This document shows positions 31,779 to 41,227 of a stretch of DNA of 64,000 nucleotides, in pieces. The position numbers and the translations under genes were made by a program. The first letter of the stretch is position 1; the number at the start of each line of letters is the position of its first letter. The notes beneath the pieces were generated by a model. That model made no database searches, was not told the origin of the DNA, and saw nothing but the letters and a program-made list of their open reading frames with translations. This DNA comes from Actinopolyspora xinjiangensis (lineage in GTDB: Bacteria > Actinomycetota > Actinomycetes > Mycobacteriales > Pseudonocardiaceae): the NCBI RefSeq assembly GCF_900104475.1, contig NZ_FNJR01000011.1, positions 1-64,000 of the forward strand, read 5' to 3'.

Positions 31779-32801
31779 ATGATTAGCGTCAGGGAAGCAC
31801 GCGATCGGGCGGCTATTCGCCCGATCAAGCGTGCTGTGGAGGATCAGCTGCTGGACCTTCCGGGCGTAGGGGCCGTCGACATCGGGGAGAAGCGGACAGC
31901 GGGCCGTCCCACCGGGCAGCAGGTGATCGTCGTCTCCGTCGCGCGAAAGAAACCGCCGGAGCGGCTCGGGGGAACCGAGTGCGTGCCGCCCACGATTCTC
32001 GGTATACCCACCGACGTGGTGGAGGAGCGTGTGGTGCTGCACCACGCCCACTACCCGCTCGACGAACTCGTTCCCGCCTCGGAGGTCTCGGAAGGGGCGG
32101 CCGTGTTCGGAGGGGTGGGGATAGCGCCCTCCCGCCCGGTCACCCTCGCGCCGGACGGTGCCGATCCGGGAGGCGAGTACCGGCGTGTCGGGACTCTCGG
32201 CACCCTGGTGTTCGGCCACGGCGCGGCCGTGCTCACCATGGGACTGACCACTTTCGACGTGGCCTGCATGGACGATGCCTGGTCGGTGGGTGACGCGATG
32301 CTCGACCCGCAGTCCGGGCGCGGCTACGCGGAGCTCTCCCGGGCGGCGCTGTCCGGGAGAGTGGACGCCGCGGCCGTCATGATCACCGAGGTGCTGGACA
32401 GCTGCCGCATGATTCCCGGAGTGGGGGCCGTGACCGGGCAGGAGGGCGTCGGGCTCGGGGAGACGGTGCGCAAGAGCGGGTTCGGCACCGGCCTCACGTG
32501 CGGTTCGGTGATCTCCACCGATGTCACCCTGCGGATCGACCACGGCGCGGCGCTGGGGGTTCGTACCCGTCGCGAACAGCTCAGGGTGGTTACCACGCGG
32601 GGCGACCCCTTCGCCGGAGCGGGGGACGCCGGTGCCGTGGTGGTCAATTCGGACGGCCGGGTGGTCGGGCTGCACACGGCGGGAAGCGCGGACGGCGGCA
32701 GCGGGTTCGCCTGTCCGATAGCGGACGTGCTCGCCGAACTCGACGTGGAACTGGCCCTGACGTTCCGCAGGTTGCGCGCCCACGACCAGTACGCCCGCTG
32801 A
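31779..32801 (+). CDS. NAL1-like trypsin-fold protein lacking catalytic residues
   Basis: 340 residues. The layout resembles the bacterial relatives of plant NAL1 proteases: GTLGTLVFGHGAAVLTMG, then KSGFGTGLTCGSVISTDVTL (family form KSGRTTGLTxG) and GDAGAVVVNSDGRVVGLHTA. The last has GDAGA where active members have GDSGS, and TTFDVA stands where the catalytic His motif (NNHV) is expected. It is therefore probably a pseudoprotease with a binding role. ATG 31779 has a GGCGGAGG upstream. It is inserted between murB and the SDR/transpeptidase pair of the conserved order. Confidence 0.65.
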   Translation: MISVREARDRAAIRPIKRAVEDQLLDLPGVGAVDIGEKRTAGRPTGQQVIVVSVARKKPPERLGGTECVPPTILGIPTDVVEERVVLHHAHYPLDELVPASEVSEGAAVFGGVGIAPSRPVTLAPDGADPGGEYRRVGTLGTLVFGHGAAVLTMGLTTFDVACMDDAWSVGDAMLDPQSGRGYAELSRAALSGRVDAAAVMITEVLDSCRMIPGVGAVTGQEGVGLGETVRKSGFGTGLTCGSVISTDVTLRIDHGAALGVRTRREQLRVVTTRGDPFAGAGDAGAVVVNSDGRVVGLHTAGSADGGSGFACPIADVLAELDVELALTFRRLRAHDQYAR

Positions 32802-32914
32802 GCCGTCCGCGCCGCCGGTCCACCTACCCGACGTCGGGCCCGCCGCCCACGAGACCGCGAGAGGTTCCACCGCGGAAGTGGCTACGGGAGCCGGGCCGAG
32901 ACGGTCCGCTGGGA

Positions 32915-33694
32915 TCAGGTGCGGTGGGCACGGGTGGCCGATGCCTGGTCCCTGGGCTTGACCACGATCTGGTCGAGGTTGACGTGTGCCGGTCGGGTCG
33001 CGGCGAAGGTGATCACGTCGGCGACGTCCTCGGCGGTGAGCGGGGTCAGTCCGCGGTAGACGGCCTTGGCTCGCTCGGTGTCGCCACCGTAGCGGACCTC
33101 GGAGAATTCGGTCTCCACCAGACCGGGGGCGACTTCGGTGAACCGGACCGGCTCGCCGAGGTGCTCCCCGCGCAGGGTGCGGTGCAGGGCGGCCTCGGCG
33201 TGCTTCGCCGAGGTGTAGCCCGAGCCGTTGTCGTAGACCTCCAGGGCGGCGACCGAGGTCACCGTGATCACGTGGCCGTTCTCCGAAGCGACGAGCTTGG
33301 GCAGCAACGCCTTGGTAAGCCGCAGCGTTCCCAGCACGTTGGTTTCCCACATCCAGCGCCAGTCGGACTCGTCGGCCTCCGCGACCGGGGCCGTGCCCTT
33401 GGCGCCGCCCGCGTTGTTGACGAGTATCCGGCAGCTGGGCACCCGCTCGACGAAGGAGTTCACCGACTCCTCGTCGGTGACGTCGAGCGGTACCGCCGTG
33501 CCGCCGGTCTCCTCGGCGAGTTCGTGGAGCCGCTCCACGCGCCGTGCGCCGAGGACCACGTGGAATCCCTCGGCCGCCAGGCCGCGTGCGGTGGCCGCGC
33601 CGATCCCGGAGCTGGCGCCGGTGACCACGGCCACGTTTCGGTCGCTCGCGATCGCGGACGGGTTACTCGTTCCCGCTGTCGACTCTGTGCTCAC
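32915..33694 (-). CDS. Short-chain dehydrogenase/reductase, Rv0484c-like
   Basis: 259 residues of classical SDR. NAD(P) binding is shown by VAVVTGASSGIGAATARGLA; an Arg after strand 2 (LGARRVERL) suggests NADP(H). NNAGG is present, with the catalytic Ser in ITVTSVAALE and YTSAKHAEAALHR as YxxxK. The physiological substrate is unknown. GTG 33694 lies six bases after GACAAT and is likely leaderless. It is divergent from the L,D-transpeptidase as in M. tuberculosis Rv0483/Rv0484c. Confidence 0.88.
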   Translation of the reverse strand: MSTESTAGTSNPSAIASDRNVAVVTGASSGIGAATARGLAAEGFHVVLGARRVERLHELAEETGGTAVPLDVTDEESVNSFVERVPSCRILVNNAGGAKGTAPVAEADESDWRWMWETNVLGTLRLTKALLPKLVASENGHVITVTSVAALEVYDNGSGYTSAKHAEAALHRTLRGEHLGEPVRFTEVAPGLVETEFSEVRYGGDTERAKAVYRGLTPLTAEDVADVITFAATRPAHVNLDQIVVKPRDQASATRAHRT

Positions 33695-33848
33695 GTTACG
33701 ATTGTCCCGTACGCGGGATGTGTTTCGCCCGAGCCACGAAAGTGTGATGCGGCACACTTTCCGTTTCGCTCATCCCTGTGGGGCGGCCAAGCGTCCCAGG
33801 GGACGAGGAGCGAGAACACATGTCCATTCGCGATGGATCGAGGTAGGA

Positions 33849-35033
33849 GTGTCCACTAGGGGAAACGGTTCGCGCGGACGTCCGTCCAGGGGTGCGCTCG
33901 GTGTCGTGGCGGCGGCGTTGCTGCTGCTCTCCGGCTGTGGTGGCGGGGCGACGAGCGCGGCCGGGGCCGGAGGCGGGGAGAGTGATTCCGCGCCGGAACC
34001 ACGGGTGTCACTGCGACCGGCGAACGGTGCGACCGGGGTCAATCCGAAGGACTCGATCAAAGTTTCCACCGATCGTGGGAAGCTGCGTGACGTCTCGCTG
34101 GTCAATCCCTCGGGGGAGAAGGTCGAGGGCGAGCTGGTGGACAACGGTTCGACCTGGAAGGCGACCGAGCCACTGGGCTACGACACGACCTATGAGTGGT
34201 CCGGTGAGGCGGTGGCTTCCGGCGGGGACGGTACCTCGGTGAGCGGCAGTTTCCGCACCATCGACCCGCGGCGCGTGGTGCGGGCCACCATCAACCCGAT
34301 CGACGACCGGACCGTCGGCGTCGCGATGCCGATCAGCATCAAGTTCGACGCGCCGGTGGAGAACAAGGCCGAGGTGCAGCGCGCGTTGCGGGTCAACCCG
34401 TCGGAGGACGTCGAGGGGGCCTGGGCGTGGTTGAACGACAAGCAGCTCGACTGGCGCCCGAAGGAGTACTGGCCCGCCCACACCACGGTCGAGGTGGACG
34501 CGCCGCTGTACGGGCTCGACTACGGCGACGGCAAGTACGGCAAGGCGGACCTGACCACGAAGTTCGAGATAGGTCGGCGCCAGGTCGTCAAGGCCGACGT
34601 GAGCAGCCACCGCCTCCGCGTCATCCGCGACGGCGAGGAGGTGGCCGACTACCCGGCCAGCTACGGCAAGGACTCGGTTCCGGACCTGCACACCCACGAC
34701 GGCACGTACATGGTCATGGCCAAGCATCCGGTCGAGATCATGGACAACCCGAAGTACGGCTACACCGACGTGAAGAAGAAATGGGCCGTGCGCATCTCCA
34801 ACCACGGTGAGTTCATCCACGAGAACGAGCAGAACCGCGCCAACATCGGCAAGCGGAACACCTCGCACGGTTGTGTGAACCTCACCAACGCCGACGCGAA
34901 GGACTACTTCGACAGCGCGTTGATCGGTGATCCGGTGGAGGTCAGCGGTTCGGGAACCGACATGCCCGCCAAGTACGCGGTCTATGACTGGATGCTGAGC
35001 TGGGACCAGTGGCAGAGCATGTCGGCCCTCTGA
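33849..35033 (+). CDS. L,D-transpeptidase lipoprotein, LprQ/Ldt5-like
   Basis: 394 residues. A lipoprotein signal is visible: basic N-terminus, GVVAAALLLLSGC with Cys at about residue 30. Two immunoglobulin-like domains follow (VSLRPANGATGVNPKDSIKV; VVRATINPIDDRTVGVAMPI), then the YkuD catalytic domain with GTYMVMAKHPVEIMD and RNTSHGCVNLTNADAKDYF, whose Cys is the nucleophile. It forms 3-3 cross-links in peptidoglycan outside the membrane. The C-terminal region after the catalytic domain matches the mycobacterial Rv0483 type. GTG 33849 is supported by the signal peptide rather than by a good ribosome site. Confidence 0.88.
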   Translation: MSTRGNGSRGRPSRGALGVVAAALLLLSGCGGGATSAAGAGGGESDSAPEPRVSLRPANGATGVNPKDSIKVSTDRGKLRDVSLVNPSGEKVEGELVDNGSTWKATEPLGYDTTYEWSGEAVASGGDGTSVSGSFRTIDPRRVVRATINPIDDRTVGVAMPISIKFDAPVENKAEVQRALRVNPSEDVEGAWAWLNDKQLDWRPKEYWPAHTTVEVDAPLYGLDYGDGKYGKADLTTKFEIGRRQVVKADVSSHRLRVIRDGEEVADYPASYGKDSVPDLHTHDGTYMVMAKHPVEIMDNPKYGYTDVKKKWAVRISNHGEFIHENEQNRANIGKRNTSHGCVNLTNADAKDYFDSALIGDPVEVSGSGTDMPAKYAVYDWMLSWDQWQSMSAL

Positions 35034-35073
35034 GCTCGGCTGTCGCTGCCTCCCGGCTCCTGTGGTCTCCCAA

Positions 35074-35104
35074 CGGTGCGGGCCCGGCCGCCGGGCCCGC
35101 ACCG
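35074..35104 (+). terminator. Terminator after the L,D-transpeptidase gene
   Basis: A perfect 14-bp GC stem (35074-35087 with 35091-35104) with a three-base loop lies 40 bases after the stop codon. Confidence 0.8.
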
Positions 35105-35472
35105 AGTTCGTCGGGGGAGACCGCGGGAGATCCCGACGGGCTGGTGTTCCGAGGAGAGGTACCGGCGGTGATCCGACGATCCTGTCGGCTCCCCGGCTTC
35201 GCTGATCCGGTTCGGACGTGGTCCGCTCGGCGAGATCGCCCTCCGGTGTGTCCTGACACACATCCACGGTTTCGGCCGCGGTGCGCGGTGGTTCGTGAGG
35301 ATCGCGGTTTTCGCCGGTCAGCGCTGTGGTGTCCGGTTATGGTCCACGAGCTCGCCCATCGTTCGGCGACGGTTCCCGGTCGGCTCGCGGAATGTTTCCG
35401 GCGGCTTGTGTGTCGTGACCGCACGGGCCCGAAGGTCTCGGGCGTGCACGACGAGCTTGCGATGAGCGTTAG
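35105..35472. other. Intergenic region upstream of mshA
   Basis: About 370 bp with no credible gene. It should contain the mshA promoter; I could not assign a convincing -10/-35 pair. Confidence 0.4.
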
Positions 35473-36771
35473 ATGACTTCCAGCAGACTTCAGACGCGCC
35501 CTCGGCGTGTCGCCGTGTTCTCGTTGCACACCTCGCCACTGGAGCAGCCCGGTACGGGTGATGCCGGTGGGATGAACGTCTACATCGCCCAGACGGCAAC
35601 CAGGATGGCCCGGATGGGGACCGAGGTGGAGATCTTCACCCGAGCCACTTCCTCCGAGGTTCCGCCGGTCGCGGAACTGGCTCCCGGTGTGACCGTGCGC
35701 CACATCGTGGCGGGGCCGTTCGAGGGGCTGGACAAGAACGACCTGCCCGCCCAGCTCTGCGCGTTCGGCGCGGGGGCGCTGCGGGTGGAGGCGCGGCACC
35801 AGCCCGGTCACTACGACATCGTGCACTCGCACTACTGGCTGTCCGGGCAGGTCGGCTGGCTGGCGCGGGAGCGTTGGGGCGTACCGCTGGTTCACACCGC
35901 CCACACCCTGGCCAAGGTGAAGAACGCCTCGCTGGCCGAGGGCGACGAACCCGAACCCAGAGTGCGGGTGGTCGGCGAGGAGCAGGTCGTCGCGGACGCC
36001 GACCGGTTGGTGGCCAACACCGGGGCTGAGGCGCGGGAGCTGGTGTCCCGCTACGACGCGGACGCCGAGGACGTGACGGTGGTTCCGCCGGGGGTGGATC
36101 TGGAGCGGTTCACGCCCGGGGACGCCGGTGCGGCGCGGGAGCGGTTGGGGATCGAGCCCGATGCCCGGGTGCTCGCCTTCGTCGGCCGTGTCCAGCCGTT
36201 GAAGGGGCCGGACGTGTTGCTGCGTTCTGTCGCCGAGTTGCTCGCCAGGCACCCCGAGCTGCGGGACGGAACGCGGGTGCTGCTGGTGGGAGGGCCCTCG
36301 GGCAGTGGAACCGAACGCCCGGAGGCCATGCGGCGACTCGCGGAGTCGCTGGGCATCACCGACGTGGTGCGCTTCCTGCCCCCGCAGCGAGGCGGGGAGC
36401 TGACCGCCGTCTACCGGGCGGCGGATCTGGTCGCGGTGCCCAGCTACAACGAGTCGTTCGGCCTGGTGGCCCTCGAAGCCCAGGCGTGCGGCACACCGGT
36501 CGTCGCTGCCGCCGTGGGAGGGCTGCCCTACGCGGTGGCCGATGGTGTCTCCGGCAGGCTGGTCGAGGGGCACGATCCGGTCGACTGGGCCGACGTGCTG
36601 GCCTCGTTGCTCCGACGCCCCGAGGTGTTGGCCCGGTTGGGGGAGGAGGCCCCCACCCACGCGGCCCGGTTCTCCTGGGAGCGCACCACCGAATCGCTGC
36701 TGGAGACCTACGCGCGTACCAGGCGGGACTTCCGGGGGACGTCGCTGCCGTTGAGCGGGGTATCCGCGTGA
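35473..36771 (+). CDS. mshA: D-inositol-3-phosphate glycosyltransferase MshA
   Basis: 432 residues, GT4 family. It joins UDP-GlcNAc to 1L-myo-inositol-1-phosphate, the first step of mycothiol synthesis in the cytosol. Seen are [20 protein letters not shown] (donor/acceptor loop), [48 protein letters not shown] and [20 protein letters not shown], the EX7E motif. Length and all motifs match MshA of mycobacteria and corynebacteria. The upstream position to the YbjN gene is as in Rv0486-Rv0487. ATG 35473 gives the usual N-terminus. Confidence 0.95.
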   Translation: MTSSRLQTRPRRVAVFSLHTSPLEQPGTGDAGGMNVYIAQTATRMARMGTEVEIFTRATSSEVPPVAELAPGVTVRHIVAGPFEGLDKNDLPAQLCAFGAGALRVEARHQPGHYDIVHSHYWLSGQVGWLARERWGVPLVHTAHTLAKVKNASLAEGDEPEPRVRVVGEEQVVADADRLVANTGAEARELVSRYDADAEDVTVVPPGVDLERFTPGDAGAARERLGIEPDARVLAFVGRVQPLKGPDVLLRSVAELLARHPELRDGTRVLLVGGPSGSGTERPEAMRRLAESLGITDVVRFLPPQRGGELTAVYRAADLVAVPSYNESFGLVALEAQACGTPVVAAAVGGLPYAVADGVSGRLVEGHDPVDWADVLASLLRRPEVLARLGEEAPTHAARFSWERTTESLLETYARTRRDFRGTSLPLSGVSA

Positions 36772-36864
36772 GCTGAGGCGTCGGGGTACCGTTCGGGGCG
36801 ACACGCTCCGGTGCCCGGAGACGGTTCCGGGGGCACGGATGGGCAGGACTCGGCGAGGACGGCG

Positions 36865-37395
36865 ATGAGCGAAACGACACGGGACTCGTTGGATCGGGTC
36901 ATCCGAACCACGCTCGACGAGGGGGAGCTCGAGTACGAGCACCCCGAGCCCGGTCGTTTCTTCGTCACGCTGCCGGGGACCAGGAAGCTGCGGACCAACT
37001 GCTGGCTGATCGTCACCGAGCACGCGCTGCTCGTCGAGGCCTTCGTCTGCAGGCAGCCCGACGAGTCGCACGAGGAGTTCTACCGGTACGTGCTGCGGCG
37101 CAACGCGCGGCTGTACGGGGTGCACTACACGATCGACGACACCGGTGATCTCTACCTGGTGGGGCGGACGGGCACCCACGCCGTGACGGAGGGGGAACTG
37201 GACCGGATTCTCGGTCAGGTCCTCGAAGCCGCCGACGGTGATTTCAACACCCTGCTGGAGATCGGTTTCGCCACCGCGATCAGGCGGGAGTGGGGTTGGC
37301 GCGAGTCGCGAGGTGAGTCCCTGGGGAACCTGCGCGCCTTCAGCGAGCTCGTGCGGCGGGAGGGAGCCCTGCCACCCGTGTCCGAGGGTGAGTGA
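36865..37395 (+). CDS. YbjN-domain protein, Rv0487-like
   Basis: 176 residues. The YbjN domain covers about residues 5-140: LEYEHPEPGRFFVTLPGTRK, LIVTEHALLVEAFVCRQPDE, FYRYVLRRNARLYGVHYTID, GDLYLVGRTGTHAVTEGELD. YbjN proteins resemble type III secretion chaperones in fold; here the role is unknown, but the gene always follows mshA in related actinobacteria. ATG 36865 has GAGGA a few bases upstream and excludes the longer frame. Gap to mshA is 93 bp. Confidence 0.85.
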   Translation: MSETTRDSLDRVIRTTLDEGELEYEHPEPGRFFVTLPGTRKLRTNCWLIVTEHALLVEAFVCRQPDESHEEFYRYVLRRNARLYGVHYTIDDTGDLYLVGRTGTHAVTEGELDRILGQVLEAADGDFNTLLEIGFATAIRREWGWRESRGESLGNLRAFSELVRREGALPPVSEGE

Positions 37396-37526
37396 GCCCT
37401 CCCCGCACGCCTTCGCGGGGGTGCCCGCTCCGCCGCGCGAGCTTCGCGGGCTCCGGGAGGGCGTCCGTGGTCCGAACCCGGCGCGGGGACGGCTCGGGAG
37501 AGAGGGGGAGTCACGAGCTCGAGCCG

Positions 37527-37543
37527 CCCCCGCGCGGGGGTTT
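37527..37543 (+). terminator. Short GC hairpin with T run
   Basis: CCCCC (37527-37531), loop GCGC, GGGGG (37536-37540), then TTT. It lies 130 bases after the YbjN stop and is a plausible terminator. Confidence 0.45.
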
Positions 37544-38126
37544 CGCTGTGCCGGGCGCAGTAGGCGGGGAGACCCTGGCCCGGCAGGCACGACCCGACGG
37601 GGGGAAGCGGGCCGTACACCAACTCCGACGAGATCGGGGAGTGCGTGGGAGCCGATCACGCCAGAGCGTTGCCAAACTTCGCAGAGTCGGGCTGCTGACC
37701 ACAAGGCCATTACCCTGCTCTATTCGAGTGAAGTTTGAATTGAAAAGTAACTCTGCGAAGCGGCTTTGTCGTCACTTCACACGAATATGTGACGAGTAAC
37801 ACTTTCAGGGGAACGAAAAGGCGGCGAAACAATAACTCTCCGATTTCGCTCCTCCTCGTTGTCCCACGTCGGGCGGCCGATGGGCGTGTTTTGGGGTGTG
37901 CCGAAAAGGGAACGAAATTCTTCGTTCGCGGGGCGAACCACCAAGAGGAGATCCATTCCGTCCGTGGAGAACTCCGGCGGTTCGCCCCCGGCGGGCGATC
38001 ACCAGCCTCCGCTCCGACTCCCGTCGAACCTCACGAGCTCGCCCCGGGCAGGGGCCGATGCCGGAGCGCTCCCGCTGTCCGGTGAACCGCCCACCCGCGT
38101 CTCGCCCTCCCCGGTCCGAGGCGGGA
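37544..38126. other. Intergenic region with AT-rich segment and AGTGAAG motif
   Basis: No credible gene. Positions 37700-37860 are AT-rich and hold AGTGAAG (37727-37733), a unit also repeated in front of senX3, with degenerate copies at 11-bp steps (AATTGAA, AACTCTG), and the inverted ACTTCAC at 37774-37780. A response-regulator site is possible but weak. Confidence 0.35.
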
Positions 38127-38132
38127 TAGCCT
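38127..38132 (+). promoter_or_regulatory. -10 element TAGCCT before gpm
   Basis: TAGCCT lies six bases before the ATG at 38139, consistent with a leaderless phosphoglycerate mutase transcript. Confidence 0.55.
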
Positions 38133-38138
38133 GGCGGT

Positions 38139-38888
38139 ATGACTGCTGTCGGGACTCTTGTACTGCTCCGCCACGGTGAGAGCACCTGGAACGCGCAGAA
38201 CCTGTTCACCGGCTGGGTGGACGTTCCGCTGTCGGAGGACGGCGAAGCCGAGGCGCGTCGGGGCGGCGAGTTGCTCGCCGCCAACGAGCTGCTGCCGGAC
38301 GTGCTGCACACCTCGCTGCTGCGCCGCGCCATCAGCACCGCCAACATCTCGCTGGACGTCGCCGAGCGCCACTGGATACCCGTGCGCAGGCACTGGCGGC
38401 TCAACGAGCGGCACTACGGCGCGTTGCAGGGCAAGAACAAGAAACAGACCATGGAGACCTACGGCGAGGAACAGTTCATGCTCTGGCGCCGTTCGTACGA
38501 CACCCCGCCCCCCGAGATAGACCCGGGCGATCCGTACAGCCAGGAGGGCGACCCGCGCTACGCCGATCTGGGCGACGAGATGCCGCGCACCGAGTGCCTC
38601 AAGGACGTGGTGGCGCGGCTGCTGCCGTACTGGGAGTCCTCGGTGGTCCCCGACCTGCGGGCGGGCCGTACGGTACTCGTCGCCGCGCACGGCAACTCGC
38701 TGCGGGCCATGGTCAAGCACTTGGACGGGATCTCCGACCAGGACATCGCGTCGCTCAACATCCCCACCGGCATCCCGCTGCGCTACGACCTGGACGAGAA
38801 CCTCCGTCCGGAGAACCCCGGCGGCACCTATCTGGATCCGGAGGCGGCCGAGCGGGCGGCCGCCTCGGTGGCGAGCCAGGGGCGCTGA
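38139..38888 (+). CDS. gpmA: 2,3-bisphosphoglycerate-dependent phosphoglycerate mutase
   Basis: 249 residues. It interconverts 3- and 2-phosphoglycerate in glycolysis and gluconeogenesis. The catalytic phosphohistidine lies in [35 protein letters not shown] and the second His in [19 protein letters not shown] are also present. The length equals that of Rv0489 (Gpm1). A leaderless ATG start is supported by the -10 at 38127. A short hairpin at 38964-38980 may terminate it before senX3. Confidence 0.95.
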   Translation: MTAVGTLVLLRHGESTWNAQNLFTGWVDVPLSEDGEAEARRGGELLAANELLPDVLHTSLLRRAISTANISLDVAERHWIPVRRHWRLNERHYGALQGKNKKQTMETYGEEQFMLWRRSYDTPPPEIDPGDPYSQEGDPRYADLGDEMPRTECLKDVVARLLPYWESSVVPDLRAGRTVLVAAHGNSLRAMVKHLDGISDQDIASLNIPTGIPLRYDLDENLRPENPGGTYLDPEAAERAAASVASQGR

Positions 38889-38963
38889 GCCCGGCGGTTC
38901 GTGGGGCGGGCGCGACGCCCGGTGCCCGTTGTCGGTGGTTTCGACGCCGCTCCGGCGACGGTG

Positions 38964-38980
38964 GGCACCCTCCGGGTGCC
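38964..38980 (+). terminator. Small hairpin after gpmA
   Basis: GGCACCC (38964-38970), three-base loop, GGGTGCC (38974-38980). It is the only clear hairpin between gpmA and senX3; no T tract. The rest of 38889-39197 shows no gene. Confidence 0.4.
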
Positions 38981-39197
38981 GATGCCCCGCCTCGCCCGGT
39001 GGTCCGGGGTGGGGCGCTCGGAGCGCTCGCGTCGGGAAGCCGGGCTCCGCGAGGAACCGTGGCCCGGCTCCCACATCGTTCCGGGAAACGTTGCTCGCTC
39101 CCTCGGGAGATGTGTGTGGAGCGGGTGACGAAGCGGGAGCGCGATGCCACTGATCGCCACGCCCGGTGTCCGTTCGTTGAATCCCTGGTCACTCGAA

Positions 39198-39224
39198 AGT
39201 GAAGCAGGAGTGAAGAACTTCACT
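39198..39224. promoter_or_regulatory. PhoP/RegX3-type box upstream of senX3
   Basis: AGTGAAG occurs at 39198-39204 and 39209-39215, an exact 11-bp period, and the inverse CTTCACT at 39218-39224. Read on the other strand, these are CTTCACT units of 7 bp with 4-bp spacers, the format of actinomycete pho boxes (consensus GTTCACC). It lies 25 bases before the senX3 start and fits autoregulation by RegX3. Confidence 0.6.
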
Positions 39225-39248
39225 TTTGAGTGTCAGAGGCGTCACTGA

Positions 39249-40544
39249 ATGGCCGAATACTATGGCCGACCCCTGCCCCGCCTTGCTTACGATGCGGTTG
39301 TGACCGCATTGGGCTATAGCGCCCTGTTGATCGGCGTGCTGGCGCTGGGCTTGGTGGCGGGGTACCGCCTCGCCGTGACCAACGGGCGTTCCCGACGCAC
39401 CCGGCCGACGGGGCCGACAGTCGCGGAACTGCTTCAGCGTTTGGTGCACACCAGCAGCAACGGGATCGTCGTGCTCAACAGCTTCGGCGACGTCGTGGTG
39501 CACAACCCCCGTGCCGACGAGCTCGGCTTCATCAGGGACAACCGTCCCGACGCACGTGCCCGCAAGGCATCCGAGCAGGCGCTGAAGACGGGCAAGCCGG
39601 TCCCGGTGGATCTCTCCCCGCTCAACCGCGACGAACCCCACGGACGTTCCCCGGCCGCCGTGCTCGGGGAGGTTCGCCCGCTGGGCGACGGCTTCACCGT
39701 GGTGGACGCCGCCGACGAGTCCGAGGCGGTGCGGCTGGAGGAGACCCGCCGCGATTTCGTCGCCAACGTCAGCCACGAGCTCAAGACCCCCGTCGGTGCG
39801 CTGGCGCTGCTGGCCGAGGCCGTACTGGACGCCGCCGACGACCCCGAGGAGGTCAGGCGGTTCTCGAACAAGATCCTGCACGAGTCGACCAGGCTGGGTA
39901 CGCTGGTCTCCGAGCTCATAGCCCTGTCCAGGCTGCAGGGCGCCGAACCGCTGCCCGAGCTCTCCAGCGTCGACGTCGACGACGTGGTCGAGGAGGCCCT
40001 CGGGCGTTGCAGGATGGCCGCCGAGTCGGCCGGTATCGAGATCACGCTGGACGAGGCGAGCGGGTTGTGTCTGGAAGGCGACCGGACACTGCTGGTCACC
40101 GCGTTGAGCAACCTGATCGACAACGCCATCTCCTATTCGCCCGACGCCAGCCCGGTCTCGATCAGCAGGCGGTTCCGGGACGACTACGTGGAGATCGCGG
40201 TCACCGACCGCGGCATCGGCATCGATCCCGCGGACCAGGAGCGCGTGTTCGAGCGTTTCTACCGGGTGGACCGGGCGCGTTCCAGGGCGACGGGCGGTAC
40301 CGGGCTGGGCCTGGCCATCGTCAAGCACGTAGCCGCCAACCACGGCGGTGAGGTGAAGGTGTGGAGCAAGCCGGGGACCGGCTCCACCTTCACGCTGCGG
40401 GTGCCCAGATCCCCGGAGAACGGGGCCGCCCGAACCACTGAAAGCGCGCCTGTCCGGGAGGATCACTCCGAGGGCGATACCGAGGACCGCGCCGAGCGCG
40501 GTGCGCGAGGGGCGCGAACCGTCGAAACGGGAGGAGTACGGTGA
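39249..40544 (+). CDS. senX3: Sensor histidine kinase SenX3
   Basis: 431 residues. An N-terminal membrane region (about residues 17-43), a PAS-like domain (SSNGIVVLNSFGDVVVHNPR), the phosphoacceptor His176 in FVANVSHELKTPVGALALLA, and the ATP-binding N, G1 and G2 boxes (NLIDNAISYSP, VTDRGIGIDPADQERVFERF, TGGTGLGLAIVKHVAANHGG). It phosphorylates RegX3 in response to phosphate limitation. The last 40 residues are acidic and variable. The stop overlaps the regX3 start (GTGA). The upstream direct repeats suggest autoregulation. Confidence 0.93.
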   Translation: MAEYYGRPLPRLAYDAVVTALGYSALLIGVLALGLVAGYRLAVTNGRSRRTRPTGPTVAELLQRLVHTSSNGIVVLNSFGDVVVHNPRADELGFIRDNRPDARARKASEQALKTGKPVPVDLSPLNRDEPHGRSPAAVLGEVRPLGDGFTVVDAADESEAVRLEETRRDFVANVSHELKTPVGALALLAEAVLDAADDPEEVRRFSNKILHESTRLGTLVSELIALSRLQGAEPLPELSSVDVDDVVEEALGRCRMAAESAGIEITLDEASGLCLEGDRTLLVTALSNLIDNAISYSPDASPVSISRRFRDDYVEIAVTDRGIGIDPADQERVFERFYRVDRARSRATGGTGLGLAIVKHVAANHGGEVKVWSKPGTGSTFTLRVPRSPENGAARTTESAPVREDHSEGDTEDRAERGARGARTVETGGVR

Positions 40545-41227
40545 CCAGGGTGCTGATCGTGGAGGACGAGGAGTCCTTCGCCGACCCGATGGCTTTCATG
40601 CTCCGCAAGGAGGGATTCACCGCATCCGTGGCCACCACGGGCCAGCAGGCCCTGGAGGATTTCGATCGCAACGGTGCCGACATCGTGCTGCTCGATCTGA
40701 TGCTTCCCGGGATGAGCGGTACGGACGTCTGCAAGGAGATCCGGCAGCGTTCCTCGGTCCCGGTCATCATGGTCACGGCCAGGGACGCCGAGATCGACAA
40801 GGTCGTGGGCCTGGAGCTGGGCGCCGACGACTACGTGACCAAGCCCTACTCGGCGCGGGAGCTCATCGCCCGGGTGCGGGCGGTGCTGCGGCGCGGTGGG
40901 GAGAGCGAGGAACCGGCCCAGCCGGGGCATACCCTGGAAGCGGGACCGGTGCGGATGGACGTGGAACGCCATGTCGTCACCGTTTCGGGTGAGGAAGTCG
41001 GGCTGCCGCTCAAGGAGTTCGACCTGCTGGAGTACCTGCTGCGCAACGTCGGGCGGGTACTGACCCGGGCACAGCTGATCGACCGGGTCTGGGGAGCCGA
41101 CTACGTCGGCGACACCAAGACGCTCGACGTGCACATCAAGCGACTGCGGGCCAAGATCGAACCGGATCCCACCGAGCCCAAGTACTTACTGACGGTGCGC
41201 GGGCTCGGGTACAAGTTCGAAACGTAG
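40541..41227 (+). CDS. regX3: Response regulator RegX3
   Basis: 228 residues of the OmpR/PhoB family. The receiver domain has the acidic pocket (VLIVEDEESF), phosphoacceptor Asp52 in DIVLLDLMLPGMSG, Thr in IMVTARDAE and Lys in DYVTKPYSAREL. The C-terminal winged helix covers about residues 130-226 (LPLKEFDLLEYLLRNVGRVL, TLDVHIKRLRAKIEPDPTEP). It activates phosphate-scavenging genes and binds pho-type repeats. Translation is coupled to senX3 by a 4-bp overlap. Confidence 0.95.
   Translation: MTRVLIVEDEESFADPMAFMLRKEGFTASVATTGQQALEDFDRNGADIVLLDLMLPGMSGTDVCKEIRQRSSVPVIMVTARDAEIDKVVGLELGADDYVTKPYSARELIARVRAVLRRGGESEEPAQPGHTLEAGPVRMDVERHVVTVSGEEVGLPLKEFDLLEYLLRNVGRVLTRAQLIDRVWGADYVGDTKTLDVHIKRLRAKIEPDPTEPKYLLTVRGLGYKFET

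Noticed and set aside
31743-33350. 535-residue minus-strand frame over the NAL1-like gene
   Set aside because: Shadow of the plus-strand gene, which has a ribosome site and family motifs.
34942-37710. 922-residue minus-strand frame over mshA
   Set aside because: Antisense to mshA and YbjN; His/Arg/Pro-rich composition without domains.
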